Below, in pieces: positions 1-11,269 of a DNA stretch of 31,472 bases (positions are counted from its first letter, which is position 1; each line of letters opens with the position of its first letter). The translations under genes and the position numbers were made by a program. The stretch is from the NCBI RefSeq assembly GCF_000006405.1, contig NW_003212397.1, positions 389,170 through 420,641 of the forward strand, given 5' to 3'. This DNA is from Perkinsus marinus ATCC 50983. Lineage: Eukaryota; Perkinsozoa; Perkinsida; Perkinsidae. The notes under the pieces are model-generated. The model made no database searches, was not told where the DNA came from, and saw only the letters and a list, made by a program, of their open reading frames with translations.

Positions 1-1
1 T

Positions 2-1345
2 TGCCAGGCTTGGTCGACGAAGGACGGTCGCATGTTAAGGGAGTTCAAAGGTCATGCTCATTGGGTCAACACAGTTTGTTGCAATACGGTACGTGGGTGA
101 GGATCTATGAGCTTTCAACTGCTCAACAGGACTATGTCACGTTGAAGACTGGTTGCTTTGGTGAGAAGGACCAACCGGCTACGGCTGAGACAACTGTGCC
201 TGAGCTCAAGGAGAGAGCATTGCAAAGGTGTTGTTGACATGTCAGAGCTTGATAATAATAATCTTAATAAAATATATATAGTACTATAGTGCAATGGAGT
301 TCCAGCCGTTTACGTGAAGTGGCGTGATACTCTGTGGAAAAAAGCGACATTCGCGGTGATATGCAGTAGTCGTGAAATATGTTTTTTACTGGTGTTTTCC
401 ATATCACTAGGGTGAAACTCCAATATATCTGTTAAGGCATATATGAATCTATTTTGAAATGATGGTACATCATACGTATATGCTTATCTAAGATGAATTT
501 GTAAAAATAGTATATGTTTGTTACAGTATTAACATTATTAGTATATACTTTGTGAAGGTATAACAAGATGATTCAGCAAACAGGAGGTGTGGGTGAGAGG
601 ATCCTATCGGGTAGTGATGATTTCACAATGTTTCTCTGGAGTATGGACAGTAAGTGTTGGTGTCGATTTTCGTCACGCGCCACGAAATTGGTCACCATGT
701 TCAGGCAAGAAACCCTTATGTCGTTTAACGGGTCATCAGAAGGTGGTGAATAATGTCCAGTTCAGTCCTGATGGCCGTATGATCGCCAGCGCTAGTTTCG
801 ACAAGTCCGTGCGCCTGTGGGACGGCGTAACAGGAAAGTAGTACTCTAAGCTCTGCCACCCTGGCCTTGGCACTTCCCACTGTAGGTTCATCTGTGCTCT
901 ACGTGGTCATGTTGCTGATGTTTACATGGTGTCATGGTCAGCCGATAGTCGTATGCTTGTTTCTGGCTCTAAGGATTCTACTGTGAAGGTGAGGGGGTCA
1001 ATGGGGGGAATATGCTCATGGTCAACTACATGTGTGATCGAGAATATGAAAAATTTTGGGAATTCTTGTGGGTTTCTGTACACTCCTGTTCTAATATCAG
1101 CCTCGGAAATTCGTTCGCTCAGCTGAGGAAAGCGAGGATATATTCCTCCAACACAATGGGGAACTGGGCGTATCGTATGACCAGCACGATGCTGTTGTGG
1201 TCAGGTCTGGGATGCCGGCAAGAGGAAGCTGAAGGAGGACCTGCCCGGTCACGCTGATGAGGTCTTCGCGGTGGACTGGAGTGGAGATGGTGCCCGAGTG
1301 GTCAGCGCTGGTCGCGATAAGGTTGTTAAAATATGGAAGCACTGA
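2..1345 (+). CDS. NLE1: Notchless/Rsa4 WD40 ribosome-assembly factor (5' end outside window)
   Basis: Joined exons 2-88, 130-227, 558-649, 705-837, 886-988 and 1205-1345 give 217 residues in one frame. They contain the C-terminal WD40 repeats of Notchless (yeast Rsa4). Diagnostic stretches are [42 protein letters not shown] and the end [11 protein letters not shown]. The usual N-terminal ubiquitin-like domain, which binds the AAA ATPase Rea1/midasin, must lie upstream of the window. The family acts in the nucleolus and nucleoplasm during late 60S maturation. Introns are 41, 330, 55, 48 and 216 nt; the two long ones are exceptional for this locus. All phases agree and no break is seen. The family call is secure; the exact exon edges are my own splicing. 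Confidence 0.93.
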
Positions 1346-1625
1346 GGATATACGTTACTGTTCCTGTTATCCGTATTCACCATAACGTATGTTACGTCGT
1401 GGAAGAGGTGCCGAGTTCTTTAATTTGTGATTGGAGTGGTATGGAAATTGGCACGCGTACACACGTGCGCATCAGTGACTGTTCCGTCCCTTTGCTCGGC
1501 TGTTGGTGCTGATAAAGGCCCAATCGATAGTGGTTTTAGGGCTTGTCGAACGCCGTATTAGAGCTAGAGATCACAACACCTATTACTTTGCTATTCGGAG
1601 AGTTTTGTGGCGCGCGGTCATTCAT

Positions 1626-2182
1626 ATGCGTCTAGGCATATTTCAGCTCTGTTCGCCTATGCTGACCAGACTCTTCGATCGCGGCCTGCTCAGGATTGGA
1701 GGAAGCTCCTCAGTGCTCAACCTAGTTCAGGTGCGTAGAGCTCTACAATGGTTGCAGTTGACATCGTTCAACTTAGGCCCGCTTCAACGCTGTTGTGGGT
1801 AGCCCTCCCGGTGGACAGGAAAAAGGTAAGAAGACTAGGCGTAAGAAGCAGCATCGTGTGATGAAGGAAGGACCACATAGTGAGGTCATTGAAGGCCATG
1901 AGGAACTGTGATGAACCATAAGCAGATACTGGCATTCATCAGCTGTGTGCCCTCTCTCCTGAACTGACCACCATCGTTGGGGTACCTAAGGCGAGCCGTG
2001 TTGATGTTAATAAGAAACTGTGAGTTTGTATACGGCTGTTGAAGGGCCACTGTTTGTTTGGTAGATGGGTATATATCAAATCCCACAATCTGCAAGAAAC
2101 GACGGACAAGAGGAATATTAAGCCTGATGCCGTTCTAGGCAAGAAGCTCACTTTGGTTGCTGAAATAGAACCTATTGGTTAG
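1626..2182 (+). CDS. Small SWIB/MDM2-domain protein
   Basis: Four exons (1626-1730, 1777-1879, 1926-2019, 2065-2182) with introns of 45-46 nt give a 139-aa protein. Residues from about 73 carry a SWIB fold: CALSPELTTIVG, then VNKKLWVYIKSHNLQ, then DKRNIKPDAVLG. It is preceded by a Lys/Arg-rich stretch (KGKKTRRKKQHR). The first 35 residues contain MLTRLFDRGLLRIGG, with Arg, Leu and Ser but no acidic cluster except one Asp, so an organelle-targeting presequence is possible. Stand-alone SWIB proteins occur in plants, chlamydiae and protists, in nuclei and in plastids or mitochondria; larger relatives are SWI/SNF BAF60 subunits. The start could also be the Met at 1659 or an unseen upstream exon. 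The domain call is firm; location and role are inference. Confidence 0.8.
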
Positions 2183-2577
2183 GGCGTATTATTCCGGTAC
2201 CAGTGGTGAACATGTGCACTATGCAAAAGTATGTACAGAAACACGTTACGAAGATCGAAGCGAAGCCGGCGTGATAAACCAGGGTGGTGCGGTGACCTCT
2301 CTACTAGATAGATTTATTTCATCATGCATTACTGCAGTCTCGCAAGGTGTCCTTGGGTTCAAAGTGGGGATTTGCGAATCTTGCGTCGGTGGTAGCGCGC
2401 GCCCTGGTAATCGATTATGGATTTTCGTCGAAGCATATTTATAAAAGGCTTAGAACAGTAGACGTGTGACGAACCCGCTTGTACATATTGAAGGAAAGCG
2501 GTAGTATCCCATAGCGTTGGAGTCGAAGAAGTTTAAGAAGGAGAAATGTGGATCAGTTTCTACACCCCATTTACAAA
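2183..2577. other. Intergenic stretch between SWIB and NMT genes
   Basis: About 395 nt with no coding sequence I can support. An 89-codon open frame at 2175-2444 has no recognisable domain and no splice logic, so I regard it as chance. The stretch must hold the NMT 5' untranslated region and promoter; I see no clear motif. Confidence 0.5.
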
Positions 2578-5196
2578 ATGTCCAGCAATAAGAGTTTATC
2601 ATCAGTGGATGAGACTAATCCTAAGGATACAGACGAAATAGAGGCTGTTAGTAGTACTGCTAATGAACAGGTTGACGATGTGGTAATAGTGTGGTATGAA
2701 TTAATCGAGGCGTGGTAGGGTTATGACTAGGAACAAGCTGAAATTAAGGATCTGTTGGAGAAGATGAGCATAGCGGCTGCACCCCCCACAACTACTGTAA
2801 GGTCTTTCACGACGATGGAATTCAGATTTACTCCATCAGCATAAATTTTGGAACACTCAACCAGTGCCGCAGCTAGATGCAGATCCTGTCCCACAGGACG
2901 CTCGAGGTCGGCTTGTTGTTCGATTGGTTGTTGATGAGATGCTGAAGGTATGTTTAGGTCCTATTGACGAAGCTAAGAAGGTTTCTGATATTCCTAAGGA
3001 ACCCTATAACCTTCCGGCTGCTTTCGAATGGTCCAACATTGATGTCAACGATCCGGAACAGATTCAGGAGGTTTACACTCTTCTCAATGAGAACTATGTT
3101 GAGGACGACGAAGCTATGTTCAGGTGAGAAGAGTATTAGCCTTACTCCTGCTTTATACCACTTGATCATCAGATTTGACTACAGCCCGGAGTTCCTCCGA
3201 TGGGCGCTCACGCCTCCCCACTACGTTCCAGAATGGCACTTTGGGGTGAGGGTGAAGTCAAACGGAAAGGTAATGTGTTGATGGCTGGTGGCCTATGGGT
3301 TTCAAGTCCTGCTTGGTCGTTGTCAGTTGGTTGGTTTTATTACGGGCATTCCAGCAACGATGGATGTTCGAGGCGACGAGCTGCGGACCGTGGAGATTAA
3401 CTTCTTGTGTGTTCATAAGAAGCTTAGGTAGTACTGATACAGATGAAGGAAATGTGTAGATAACAATATGTATAATAGCTCAGTTGAGGAAAGCAGACTA
3501 TAACGGAAACTCTAGTTGATTAATGGTTCTCTAGGTCCAAGCGCCTGGCACCAGTGCTGATCAAGGAGGTCACAAGAAGGGTCAACTTGACTGATCGATG
3601 GCAGGTAATGACTGCTCAGTGGGGTTAGTATTATGTATATGAGTATTACTACCTCCTGAACATAGTACTATGAGTAATACTACTCCCTGTACATGTACTT
3701 TACTCATTGTTCATAGTACTATGAGTAATACTACTCCCTGTACATGTACTTTACTCATTGTTCATAGTACTATGAGTAATACTACTCCCTGTACATGTAC
3801 TTTACTCATTGTTCATAGTACTATGAGTAATACTACTCCCTGTACATGTACTTTACTCATTGTTCATAGTACTATGAGTAATACTAATCCCTGTACATGT
3901 ATTTTACTCATTGTTCATAGTACTATGAGTAATACTACTCCCTGTACATGTACTTTACTCATTGTTCATAGTACTATGAGTAATACTAATCCCTGTACAT
4001 GTATTTTACTCATTGTTCATAGTACTATGAGTAATACTACTCCCTGTACATGTACTTTACTCATTGTTCATAGTACTATGAGTAATACTACTCCCTGTAC
4101 ATGTACTGTGAAACATAGTACTATGAGTGCTTGTATTACTCTCAGGCTGTGTACACGTCAGGGGCAATCCTACCCAGGCCCGTAACCACTGCACGATATC
4201 ATCATAGGTAGGGTAACAAGGCTCTCCTGTGTATAGTTGATAGATTGGGTTTAGGTCATTGAACCCTAAGAAGCTCTGTGAAGTAGGCTTCACTCGTCTT
4301 GCTCCTAGAATGACCATGGCTAGATGTATCAAGTTGTATAAGGTGGTAGTAGTTGCATTGACGAGGGTGACAGATGTGGTGACAGGTCGCTGACCAACCG
4401 AGTACCTCTGGTCTGAGACCGATGGAAATGAAGGACAGAAAGCAAGTTACTAAGTTACTCAATGAGTAATACATCAAAGCGGTTAGTGATGATGCTAGTC
4501 TGATCGAGGCAGATACTTGTCGAAATTTAAAGTTCATCCTGTCCTATCACAACATGAAGTTGGCCATTGGCTGTTGCCCAGGGAGAATGTCATATACACA
4601 TATGTAGGCATTGCACACCTTGCATGATGAATAACTCTTGGGAGGCGGAATTTTCTCTTTTCATCGTTTTACCACTACGTGTTGGCTGGTCGTATTATAG
4701 TATTTCTCTCGTCTGGGTTTACGGGAATATTTTACTAGAGGATTGAACCTATCTAGATGCGTATGGTGGTTCAATGTGAATGGTCGTCCTCATGCTGTAG
4801 TTATATTTTCTCTTGAAGATGTGATGTTCGCTGATATGGTTGTATTCCGATTGGTTCAGGTTCGCGAGGAGAACGGTAAGGTTACCGACTTCTTGTCGTT
4901 TTATTCTCTGCCGAGTTCTGTGCTTGGTAACGATAAGCACAAGTGAGTGTATGCTGTTTCTATAGACTTGATGATTACGGTTGTCGTCAGGACTCTCTAT
5001 GCTGCTTATTCGTACTACAATGTGGCCAATACTGTCAGCTTGAAACAGCTCATGAGTGATGCCCTAGTTTTGGTGAGTATGAGTAGTGGGGCTCAAGTAA
5101 TGGAAGATATGACTATATGTCAATATTCAGGCTAAACATGCGGGGTACGATGTATTCAATGCATTGAACCTGATGGACAACAAGGAGTTCCTAGAG

Positions 5197-5236
<40 letters not shown>

Positions 5237-5435
5237 CATCTAGGAGTTTGTTACCGTTGATCACCCATGTTCGCCCGCAGGACTTGAAGTTTGGCCGTGG
5301 CGATGGTGATCTTCAATACTACTTGTACAACTGGAAGTGTCCCTTCATGGAGCCTCAGGACATGGGCCTGGTACTACCTCTACACTCGTGCTGCTCCTCA
5401 CTGGTCAGTTGTTGGGTTATCAGGTCCTACTGTAA
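2578..5435 (+). CDS. NMT1: Glycylpeptide N-myristoyltransferase
   Basis: Fifteen exons (2578-2682, 2731-2796, 2840-3123, 3173-3269, 3327-3427, 3535-3604, 4146-4207, 4255-4342, 4386-4465, 4513-4603, 4860-4942, 4991-5072, 5131-5196, 5281-5370, 5424-5435) sum to 1377 nt, a 458-aa protein, close to the yeast enzyme. NMT transfers myristate from myristoyl-CoA to N-terminal glycines. Family blocks appear in order: [118 protein letters not shown] and [11 protein letters not shown]. The last exon codes only for Val-Leu-Leu-stop and restores the canonical GLVL-type C terminus, whose free carboxylate is catalytic in this family. Introns are mostly 43-60 nt; 541-nt and 84-nt introns carry tandem repeats. 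The family is certain; a few junctions (exons 9-11 and the end) rest on phase and homology. Confidence 0.95.
3670..4128 (+). repeat. 51-bp minisatellite inside an NMT intron
   Basis: Nine head-to-tail copies of a 51-bp unit start near 3670, 3721, 3772, 3823, 3874, 3925, 3976, 4027 and 4078; the last is partial. Each unit contains two perfect palindromes, CATAGTACTATG and GTACATGTAC, and the arms TACTCAT/ATGAGTA around the first. Two variants occur: the main type (ACTACTCCC with GTACTTT) and a second (ACTAATCCC with GTATTTT) in copies 5 and 7, separated by one main-type copy. The array lies inside the 541-nt intron 3605-4145 between the exons for VNLTDRWQ and AVYTSGA. Because 51 is a multiple of three it stays open as a 17-residue peptide repeat, but that frame does not join the NMT frame and I treat it as non-coding. 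Confidence 0.95.
5197..5236 (+). repeat. (GTA)n microsatellite forming an intron 5' end
   Basis: About 13 GTA units begin exactly where homology demands the 5' splice site after codon GAG of the NMT exon ending KEFLE. The first GTAGTA is therefore the donor itself, and every following unit is a potential alternative donor. The intron ends at the AG at 5279-5280. Confidence 0.92.
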
Positions 5436-5606
5436 GCAGCGATGCTTGTCACTGGTATAGTTTTGTGTTCCAATTGATGAACCTTACCTGATTTGGTACA
5501 ATAATACTACAGATAGTTTCCTATTTTTAGAATGTCGAGTTTATTACTTTCTCCATACCATCCTTCACTCAACCTAGTTCCTTCTCCATATAATACCCCT
5601 ATATAA

Positions 5607-6099
5607 ATGGGAGCAGTAGTGTCTCGCATGTCCGGCTTCTTGGAAGAACATCCAAAGCTCAAGGTGGCCAAGAACAGGCTGTCCAAAGTACCTCTCCTCC
5701 CCCTCCATTGTCTTCTATCTCCTCATTCAGTTGACTTCTAACGGTCGATGGTTGGGCGGCCACATCGTGTGGACGGCAGTAGTATCAGCGATAGTGCTTG
5801 CGGTTCCGGTATTTTTCGAGTGAGCTCATACCGTAAATAGGCTATAGCGTCAACGTGTTTGGTATGGATAGGTATGAACGTGAATGCCAGTTCTTCGACC
5901 AGATGAACCAACTCCAACAGGCACAAATGAATGTGAGTTAGTCTCTGGTTTATAGTATCAGGAATGCGGTGAGTGGAGATTACTGACGTTCTGGTCCATG
6001 CTAGGCGGCCAGCGCTGGGTCGACGAGCGCATGAGGGAGGCGGATCTCAGTATGGATGAAAATGATGTTGATGATAATTCTGGCGATATGCCGAACTAA
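5607..6099 (+). CDS. TOM22: TOM22-like mitochondrial import receptor, short form
   Basis: Exons 5607-5687, 5731-5819, 5872-5932 and 6013-6099 give 105 aa. The core is an amphipathic lead (LKVAKNRLSK), SNGRWLGGHIVWTAVVSAIVLAVPVFFE as a single membrane span, then ERECQFFDQMNQLQQAQMN, which matches the Tom22 pattern of a tail-proximal span ending in PVFFE followed by a Gln-rich segment. Tom22 organises the TOM complex in the outer mitochondrial membrane. The cytosolic part is only about 28 residues and lacks the acidic patch of animal and fungal Tom22, as in plant TOM9. Two acceptors compete for the last exon: 6005 gives ASAGSTSA-stop (stop 6032-6034), 6013 gives a 28-residue acidic tail ending DNSGDMPN. 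I prefer the second. The family call is likely; the tail is uncertain. Confidence 0.75.
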
Positions 6100-6232
6100 T
6101 TTTACTGCCAGTATGGTTTCAGTTGCAGTCCTATGGTTGGTGTTATTATAAGTAATAGGAAAGTAGGTTCAGGGAGCTACGACTGGTCTGGTTTCATTCT
6201 GTCTTTACTGACTTGATTTCCCTCTTTTTTTG

Positions 6233-6490
6233 ATGTCACATAGCAGGGCCTTTAACACCAACACTTCGTCATCGTCATCCTCCTCAGCTGCTGCTGCGGG
6301 CTTCCGCCACTTCCGAGCAGGGGAGCCAATAGATGAGGGAGAGGCGGCCCGTAATATAAGGGGATGGGAATATCTTGAAATCCATACCGCGCTCTTTTCC
6401 AATCATCTTGGTAAACAGAAAAGTAGTACTGACGGTCTTCGTCCTAGATTTGAATTCCGGTCAGAAATTTTGATCATTTTCGTTAGTGTG

Positions 6491-6543
<53 letters not shown>

Positions 6544-9500
6544 CTTTCTGAGACCTTCTCCAGATAGGTGTGAATTAACTGTGAATGCTCATGATCAGGC
6601 ACTTGGGAATCGTTGAAGTCAGCAATACAACAAATACACAATCACAATGCAAGTCATTTATCTTTTGAGGAACTCTATCGGAATGGGTACAGTCTACTAT
6701 CTCTCAGAGTTGCTGACTGTGTATTGATATCAGGTATAATTTGGTCTTACATAAGTACGGTCTGAAGCTGTATAAAGGGGTGGAGGAGACAGTGAGCCTA
6801 CATCTAATGGAGGTCTCTAAGCGCTGTATTGAAAGTACTACTGGGTGTCATGAGTTCCCTCTCTTTCGCCTCCTATCAAAAGGCTTTGAGCAACACATTA
6901 CTGATTTTACGAAAAAGCTCATCTGAACATCTCAGTTTCGTTTTGAATCGTCTCGGGCTACCGGACGGTGAACTTGGCACAATAGACTCGAACTGTTGGA
7001 GTGTTAGTCATACACTTACATTATTAAACTTATCGCATCGCGATGGAAATGAATAAGTACTTATAGAGACGATGTTGTTGATACTGAGCTTGGCACTATA
7101 GACTTGAACCATCCAAGTGAAATTTATTCATTTACTCACGACTACAATATTCAACTTGAGTAGCGACTGCGTCGATGCTCAGGCTTTGCATTTACCTCGT
7201 TTATTCACTGTTTGAATTGATTAGCACGATATAGGAGGTATTCTCACGTCATGTCCTCGCAAACAGCGTTTGTTTATGGTCCTCCCGGATGAAGTGTTTC
7301 GGTGACAGGTCCTGATGAGGATCTACTTGCTCGTTTGAAAGTGGAATGGGAGGATCATAAGATGACCATGGGCATGATACGGGATATACTTATGTACTAT
7401 CCTCTAGGTCTATTGCTATCATACGGCAAGTGTAGGTATATGGATCGCAACTATGTGAGGCAACACCCCGAACAGTGTGTACCTGTCTATGATATGGGAT
7501 TGAGAGTAATAACAGCGTAGTTACCTTCTGGCTACTACTCCGCTAAGAAAAATGTCTAGCACTGATCGGACTGCACATGTGTCTCAATAAACAATTATCC
7601 GCTCACACGAGAGCCCGCGTACTTTGAGTATTACTTGCATATAGGGTCTCAGGGCTTCCATGATGTTTTCAATTTCTCAGTTGTTCCGGGACACCGTAAT
7701 AGGGCATGCACGAGTCAGGGATAGGGCGATTGGGCAGGTAGTACTACTACAGGAAAGTGAAGTAGTGTTTCACGCTGAGGGCTTAGATCCTGGCTGAGCT
7801 CCGTCGTGAACTCCACGGCGAGACGATAACAGATCCACACCTTATCAAGACGGTGTTGTCTATGCTTGTGGAGCTCTCTAGTATACAAACCCTACCCTCA
7901 CAGAGAAGTGTGCCTGAAACAGGTATTAAATAATAATGCAGGCGCTGGGAATCGAACCGGGGACCTCGCCAGGTTATCGTGCTGATCAATCCTTGCAAGC
8001 CACTTCTCCTTCTCCCTCTGATATGCGCCCGGTGATTTACGTCGAGGTTCCATCACCGATGCAAAGCGCGAACGACTACTATTCTTGGTTCGAGATCAAC
8101 TATCTGGCCCTCATACGCGACTTTTACACGCGAGAAGTGAGTCTAAAATCTTAGCGGAGCGAAGCTGGTTTTGAATTACTTTGTTATCAGGCCAACGAAT
8201 ATATAAATCGGCATACAGTTGGAGAATATCTTGAAAAAGCTAACAGCCGAATGCGGCAGGAAAAGAGGCGAGTTGAGACCTATATGGACCGAAATCAGAC
8301 TATGCCTAAGGTGGGTGGAAGATACCACTGGGGAGCAGCTACCATGATTATATAGTTTCATATATCGCTGACCGTAACATCTAGTCGCTGCCTAGCGATG
8401 ATATATTACTAATGGCGATTCGATAATGGCGATGATATACCCAAACAGTCACTCGGTATTTCATCTCGCTGTTGTGGTGTGATAAATTCGAGCTCTATAT
8501 ACGGGCAATTTATACTTGAGTCACTTCCTGTTATATACAGTATCGTCTCTCAAACTGGAATGAAATATCAATATGAACACGGAATACACAGAATTATACA
8601 ATCTCGCCGTTTTCCATGCTTCCTCTGGATTTCCGCAGGTTCAAGAGGTGCTCGACTCAGTATGGCTTGGCCGTCACTATAAGAGTCTCATCCAACAGGA
8701 GAGTAGTGGTTGTAAGGTTATGTTTGCCCAAGCCAGGTAGGAGTATAGCGGCTAATGCCAGTACATCACCATCGGCTCAGAGTGTCCGAACTCCGACTGA
8801 TGTATTCTCTCTTCTCCCGAATACCCGACGCCCTTAGTGACATAGCGACCGTTATGCAACAGAGCATAAGCACAGCGAGTAGGGAAAGGAGGCGTTCAAG
8901 ATCTCCTGTACATGGTTTCGATGTAGTTGCCGATCTGATCGCTGACGAGAGCACCGTGAACGCTCCGGTGTCTTTCGTGGAGAAACTACTCTCTCTTCGA
9001 GAGAGGTGCATGCCGACATATGTGTGTGAATAGAACGTATTGGAAAGTCAGGTTCGAGAGGATCGTGTCTCAAGCCTTTCGAGGCTCATTGGAGTTCTCC
9101 AATCACATGAAGATGGCATTTGAGAATTCCCTCAATAACGGCCCGAAATGCGCCCATTATCTGAGCCTTTATCTGGATGAACTACTGCGGAAAAAGTAAC
9201 GCCGCATAATGCAGCTGGAATTTCTCTGCTCACTCGTCTAACGTAAGCTCACTGTTTTAGGTTGAGAGATATGACCGATGCAGATTTCCACTCTAACGTT
9301 GATCAAGTTATCAGCGTCTTTCGGTATGTCTGCATCATTGCCAGCTTCGCTCCGCTGTATGAGTGGTATCAACAGGTACCTTATTGACAAGGATGTCTTC
9401 GAGTCATATTATCGATCGAGCTTGTGCCGACGCTTACTCAACTCTAAGTGAGCTATACATGGACAGTAACTGGCAGTTGACCCGGGCATCCCTCAGGCCA

Positions 9501-11269
9501 TCGTCAGCGAACGTGGAGGAAGCAGAGAAGTTGGTGGTGACTAAATTGAGAGCAGAGGTAGCCCGATACTGTCCCCGGTGTGTATCTGGCTTCAGTGTGG
9601 CCAACAATACACGTCGAAACTAGAAGGCATGTTGAAGGACGTCAGCTTGAGCCAAGTAGGGGATAATAGTGGGAGTGGCCTCTACTGATGGTATTGGTGC
9701 TCTCCAGGACGCGAGCCGAAGCTACAGCCAGTCAATATCTGCATCGATCATAGATGGACAATCTCAACCTCATTGTGAGCTAGATGTTAAGGTGAAAGGG
9801 TCCCATAGTCCTGAACTTGTTTCGTAACCTATCTGTGTCGTCTTCTTGTCAGGTCTGCACCTCGGGCTTTTGGCCGACCCACACACCTCCAAGATGTGAC
9901 ATACCTGTGGACATGAAGTCCTTGATCGACAGGTAAGTTACTGAGCTGCTCCTCTCTCACTGCTATTGGACCTAACTGCAGGTTTGAGACGTTCTATCTA
10001 TCGAAACACAGTGGACGGAAGCTCACGTGGTTATTCAACTACGGCACTGGTGAGCTACGCGGTATTGCTAGAGGAACGATTCCAATACTCTTCGCTGTGG
10101 TTGTCACTGATTACTTTGCCTCAGTCGATATTCGGAGTAGGGCAGGGCGTAGCCCACATGTCCTCACCGTGAGTACTTACCAAGCGATGATACTCCTCAT
10201 GTTCAACTCATTGGAATCACTGAGGTGAGCGCATCGAAATGATTCGCGCTGAGGCCAACACTAGTGGCATACAAGTTACGAACGGATAAGATCTTCGTTG
10301 AACTGTGGAAGGGGAGAGAATCCAAGCGTGAATGAGAAGTCCGAACGGGAAGATGACGCGGAAATCAAACGGCATCTCATGAGCCTTTATGTGAATCCGA
10401 GAGTGCGGTAAGGAACCTCAGTGACGGTGGCCATCATGACCTCTCCTTACCGCCACAGAGTGTTGTTGCGAGAGAGTCCACAGTCATCTAAGGAGCCCAT
10501 TTCTGGTGACATCTTCCGGGTCAATACTGAGTTCGAGTCCCGTGTCCGAAGCGTTAAGGTATGCAACATATCGGCTTCACCGCAGTGTGAGTCTCAGTAA
10601 ACACTACTGGACGTCCTCAGGTACCGCTGATAGCTCTCGCAAACAATAAAGGTGGGCCTTCGCTCTCCTCAACCCTGCCATCACCAGTTTATGCATGTCA
10701 GATGGAGCCGCAGAATCTTCGTCAAGTGGCAACGCGATCCCTCAAGTTGTAGAGGAGGACCGAAAGCACATCGTTGAGGCCGTCTTGGTGAGCATACATC
10801 AGCGGTCTGCTAATTTCAAGGGCAGTATTATAATCTATGTTCGCTTCCCTTAGCTGAGTTGGCAGGTTTCTTACTAAGTATAGGCGTTTACACGCGAATT
10901 CTGGTAGGACTTCTACCGTAGAAATATTAGAAAACCAATGGAAAACTCCAAAAACTCCCTAAAAATTTCTCATATTGTCACCAACACATGTAGTTGGCTA
11001 CGTGCATATTTTCCCACTCTGTTGAAAGGTACGTATTATGAAGAGCAGGAAGCAGTTGGATCACAACTCACTGGTCGTCGAGGCAACCGAACAACTCTCG
11101 CAGAGGTGAGGCTCCGCGATCCCTTATTAACGGACCATCGACCCTCCGGTGCCTTATCAGGTTTCGGCCAACCCCTCAACTCATAAAACAGCGCATCGAG
11201 CACTTGATAGAACGAGATTTCCTTGAACGCTGTCCCCATGATCATAAGACGTATAACTACTTAGCCTGA
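6233..11269 (+). CDS. CUL3: CUL3-like cullin, ubiquitin-ligase scaffold
   Basis: Twenty-five exons (6233-6350, 6599-6686, 6734-6834, 7309-7393, 7436-7505, 7681-7737, 7787-7922, 7973-8136, 8191-8310, 8639-8736, 8781-9005, 9052-9195, 9261-9323, 9376-9447, 9497-9557, 9596-9655, 9708-9791, 9853-9932, 9982-10224, 10276-10407, 10459-10558, 10621-10651, 10702-10787, 11029-11105, 11161-11269) sum to 2604 nt, 867 aa, with every phase consistent. The N-terminal cullin repeat has HNASHLSFEELYR, VLHKYGLKLYKG and MIRDILMYMDRNYV. The homology domain has YLIDKDVFESYY, QYTSKLEGMLKDVSLS and YLSKHSGRKLTW. The end has EEDRKHIVEAVLVRIMKSRK, with the Lys region that NEDD8 modifies, then winged helix and YNYLA. 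The MKSRK motif and N-terminal blocks favour CUL3, the BTB-adaptor cullin, over CUL1. The N terminus adds a Ser/Ala-rich leader. It is longer than human CUL3 (768 aa). Confidence 0.93.
6492..6544 (+). repeat. (GTA)n microsatellite in first cullin intron
   Basis: About 17 trinucleotide units lie in the 248-nt intron 6351-6598. The repeat reads GTA/TAG on the transcribed strand, like those in the NMT and Kir introns. Confidence 0.95.
6835..7308 (+). other. Long (474-nt) cullin intron with an internal duplication
   Basis: This intron separates the exons coding for KRCIE and PDEDLLARL. It is about ten times the local intron size. Two similar segments, near 6969-7006 and 7076-7113, share GA(A/G)CTTGGCAC and ATAGACT(C/T)GAAC with a roughly 107-nt offset, suggesting a partial tandem duplication. 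I see no gene inside it. Confidence 0.6.
7923..7972 (+). other. 50-nt cullin intron carrying a tRNA B-box/T-arm motif
   Basis: The intron between PETG and YRADQS contains, on the strand opposite to the gene, GGTTCGATTCC, a full match to the RNA polymerase III B-box consensus GGTTCGANNCC. Three more introns in this window show the same feature. Confidence 0.7.

Noticed and set aside
2175-2444. 89-codon + strand frame after the SWIB gene
   Set aside because: Starts at a non-ATG codon, has no recognisable features and lies in the expected intergenic gap.
3670-4185. 171-codon frame of 17-residue peptide repeats
   Set aside because: It is the 51-bp minisatellite read in one frame. It lies in an NMT intron and does not join the NMT frame.
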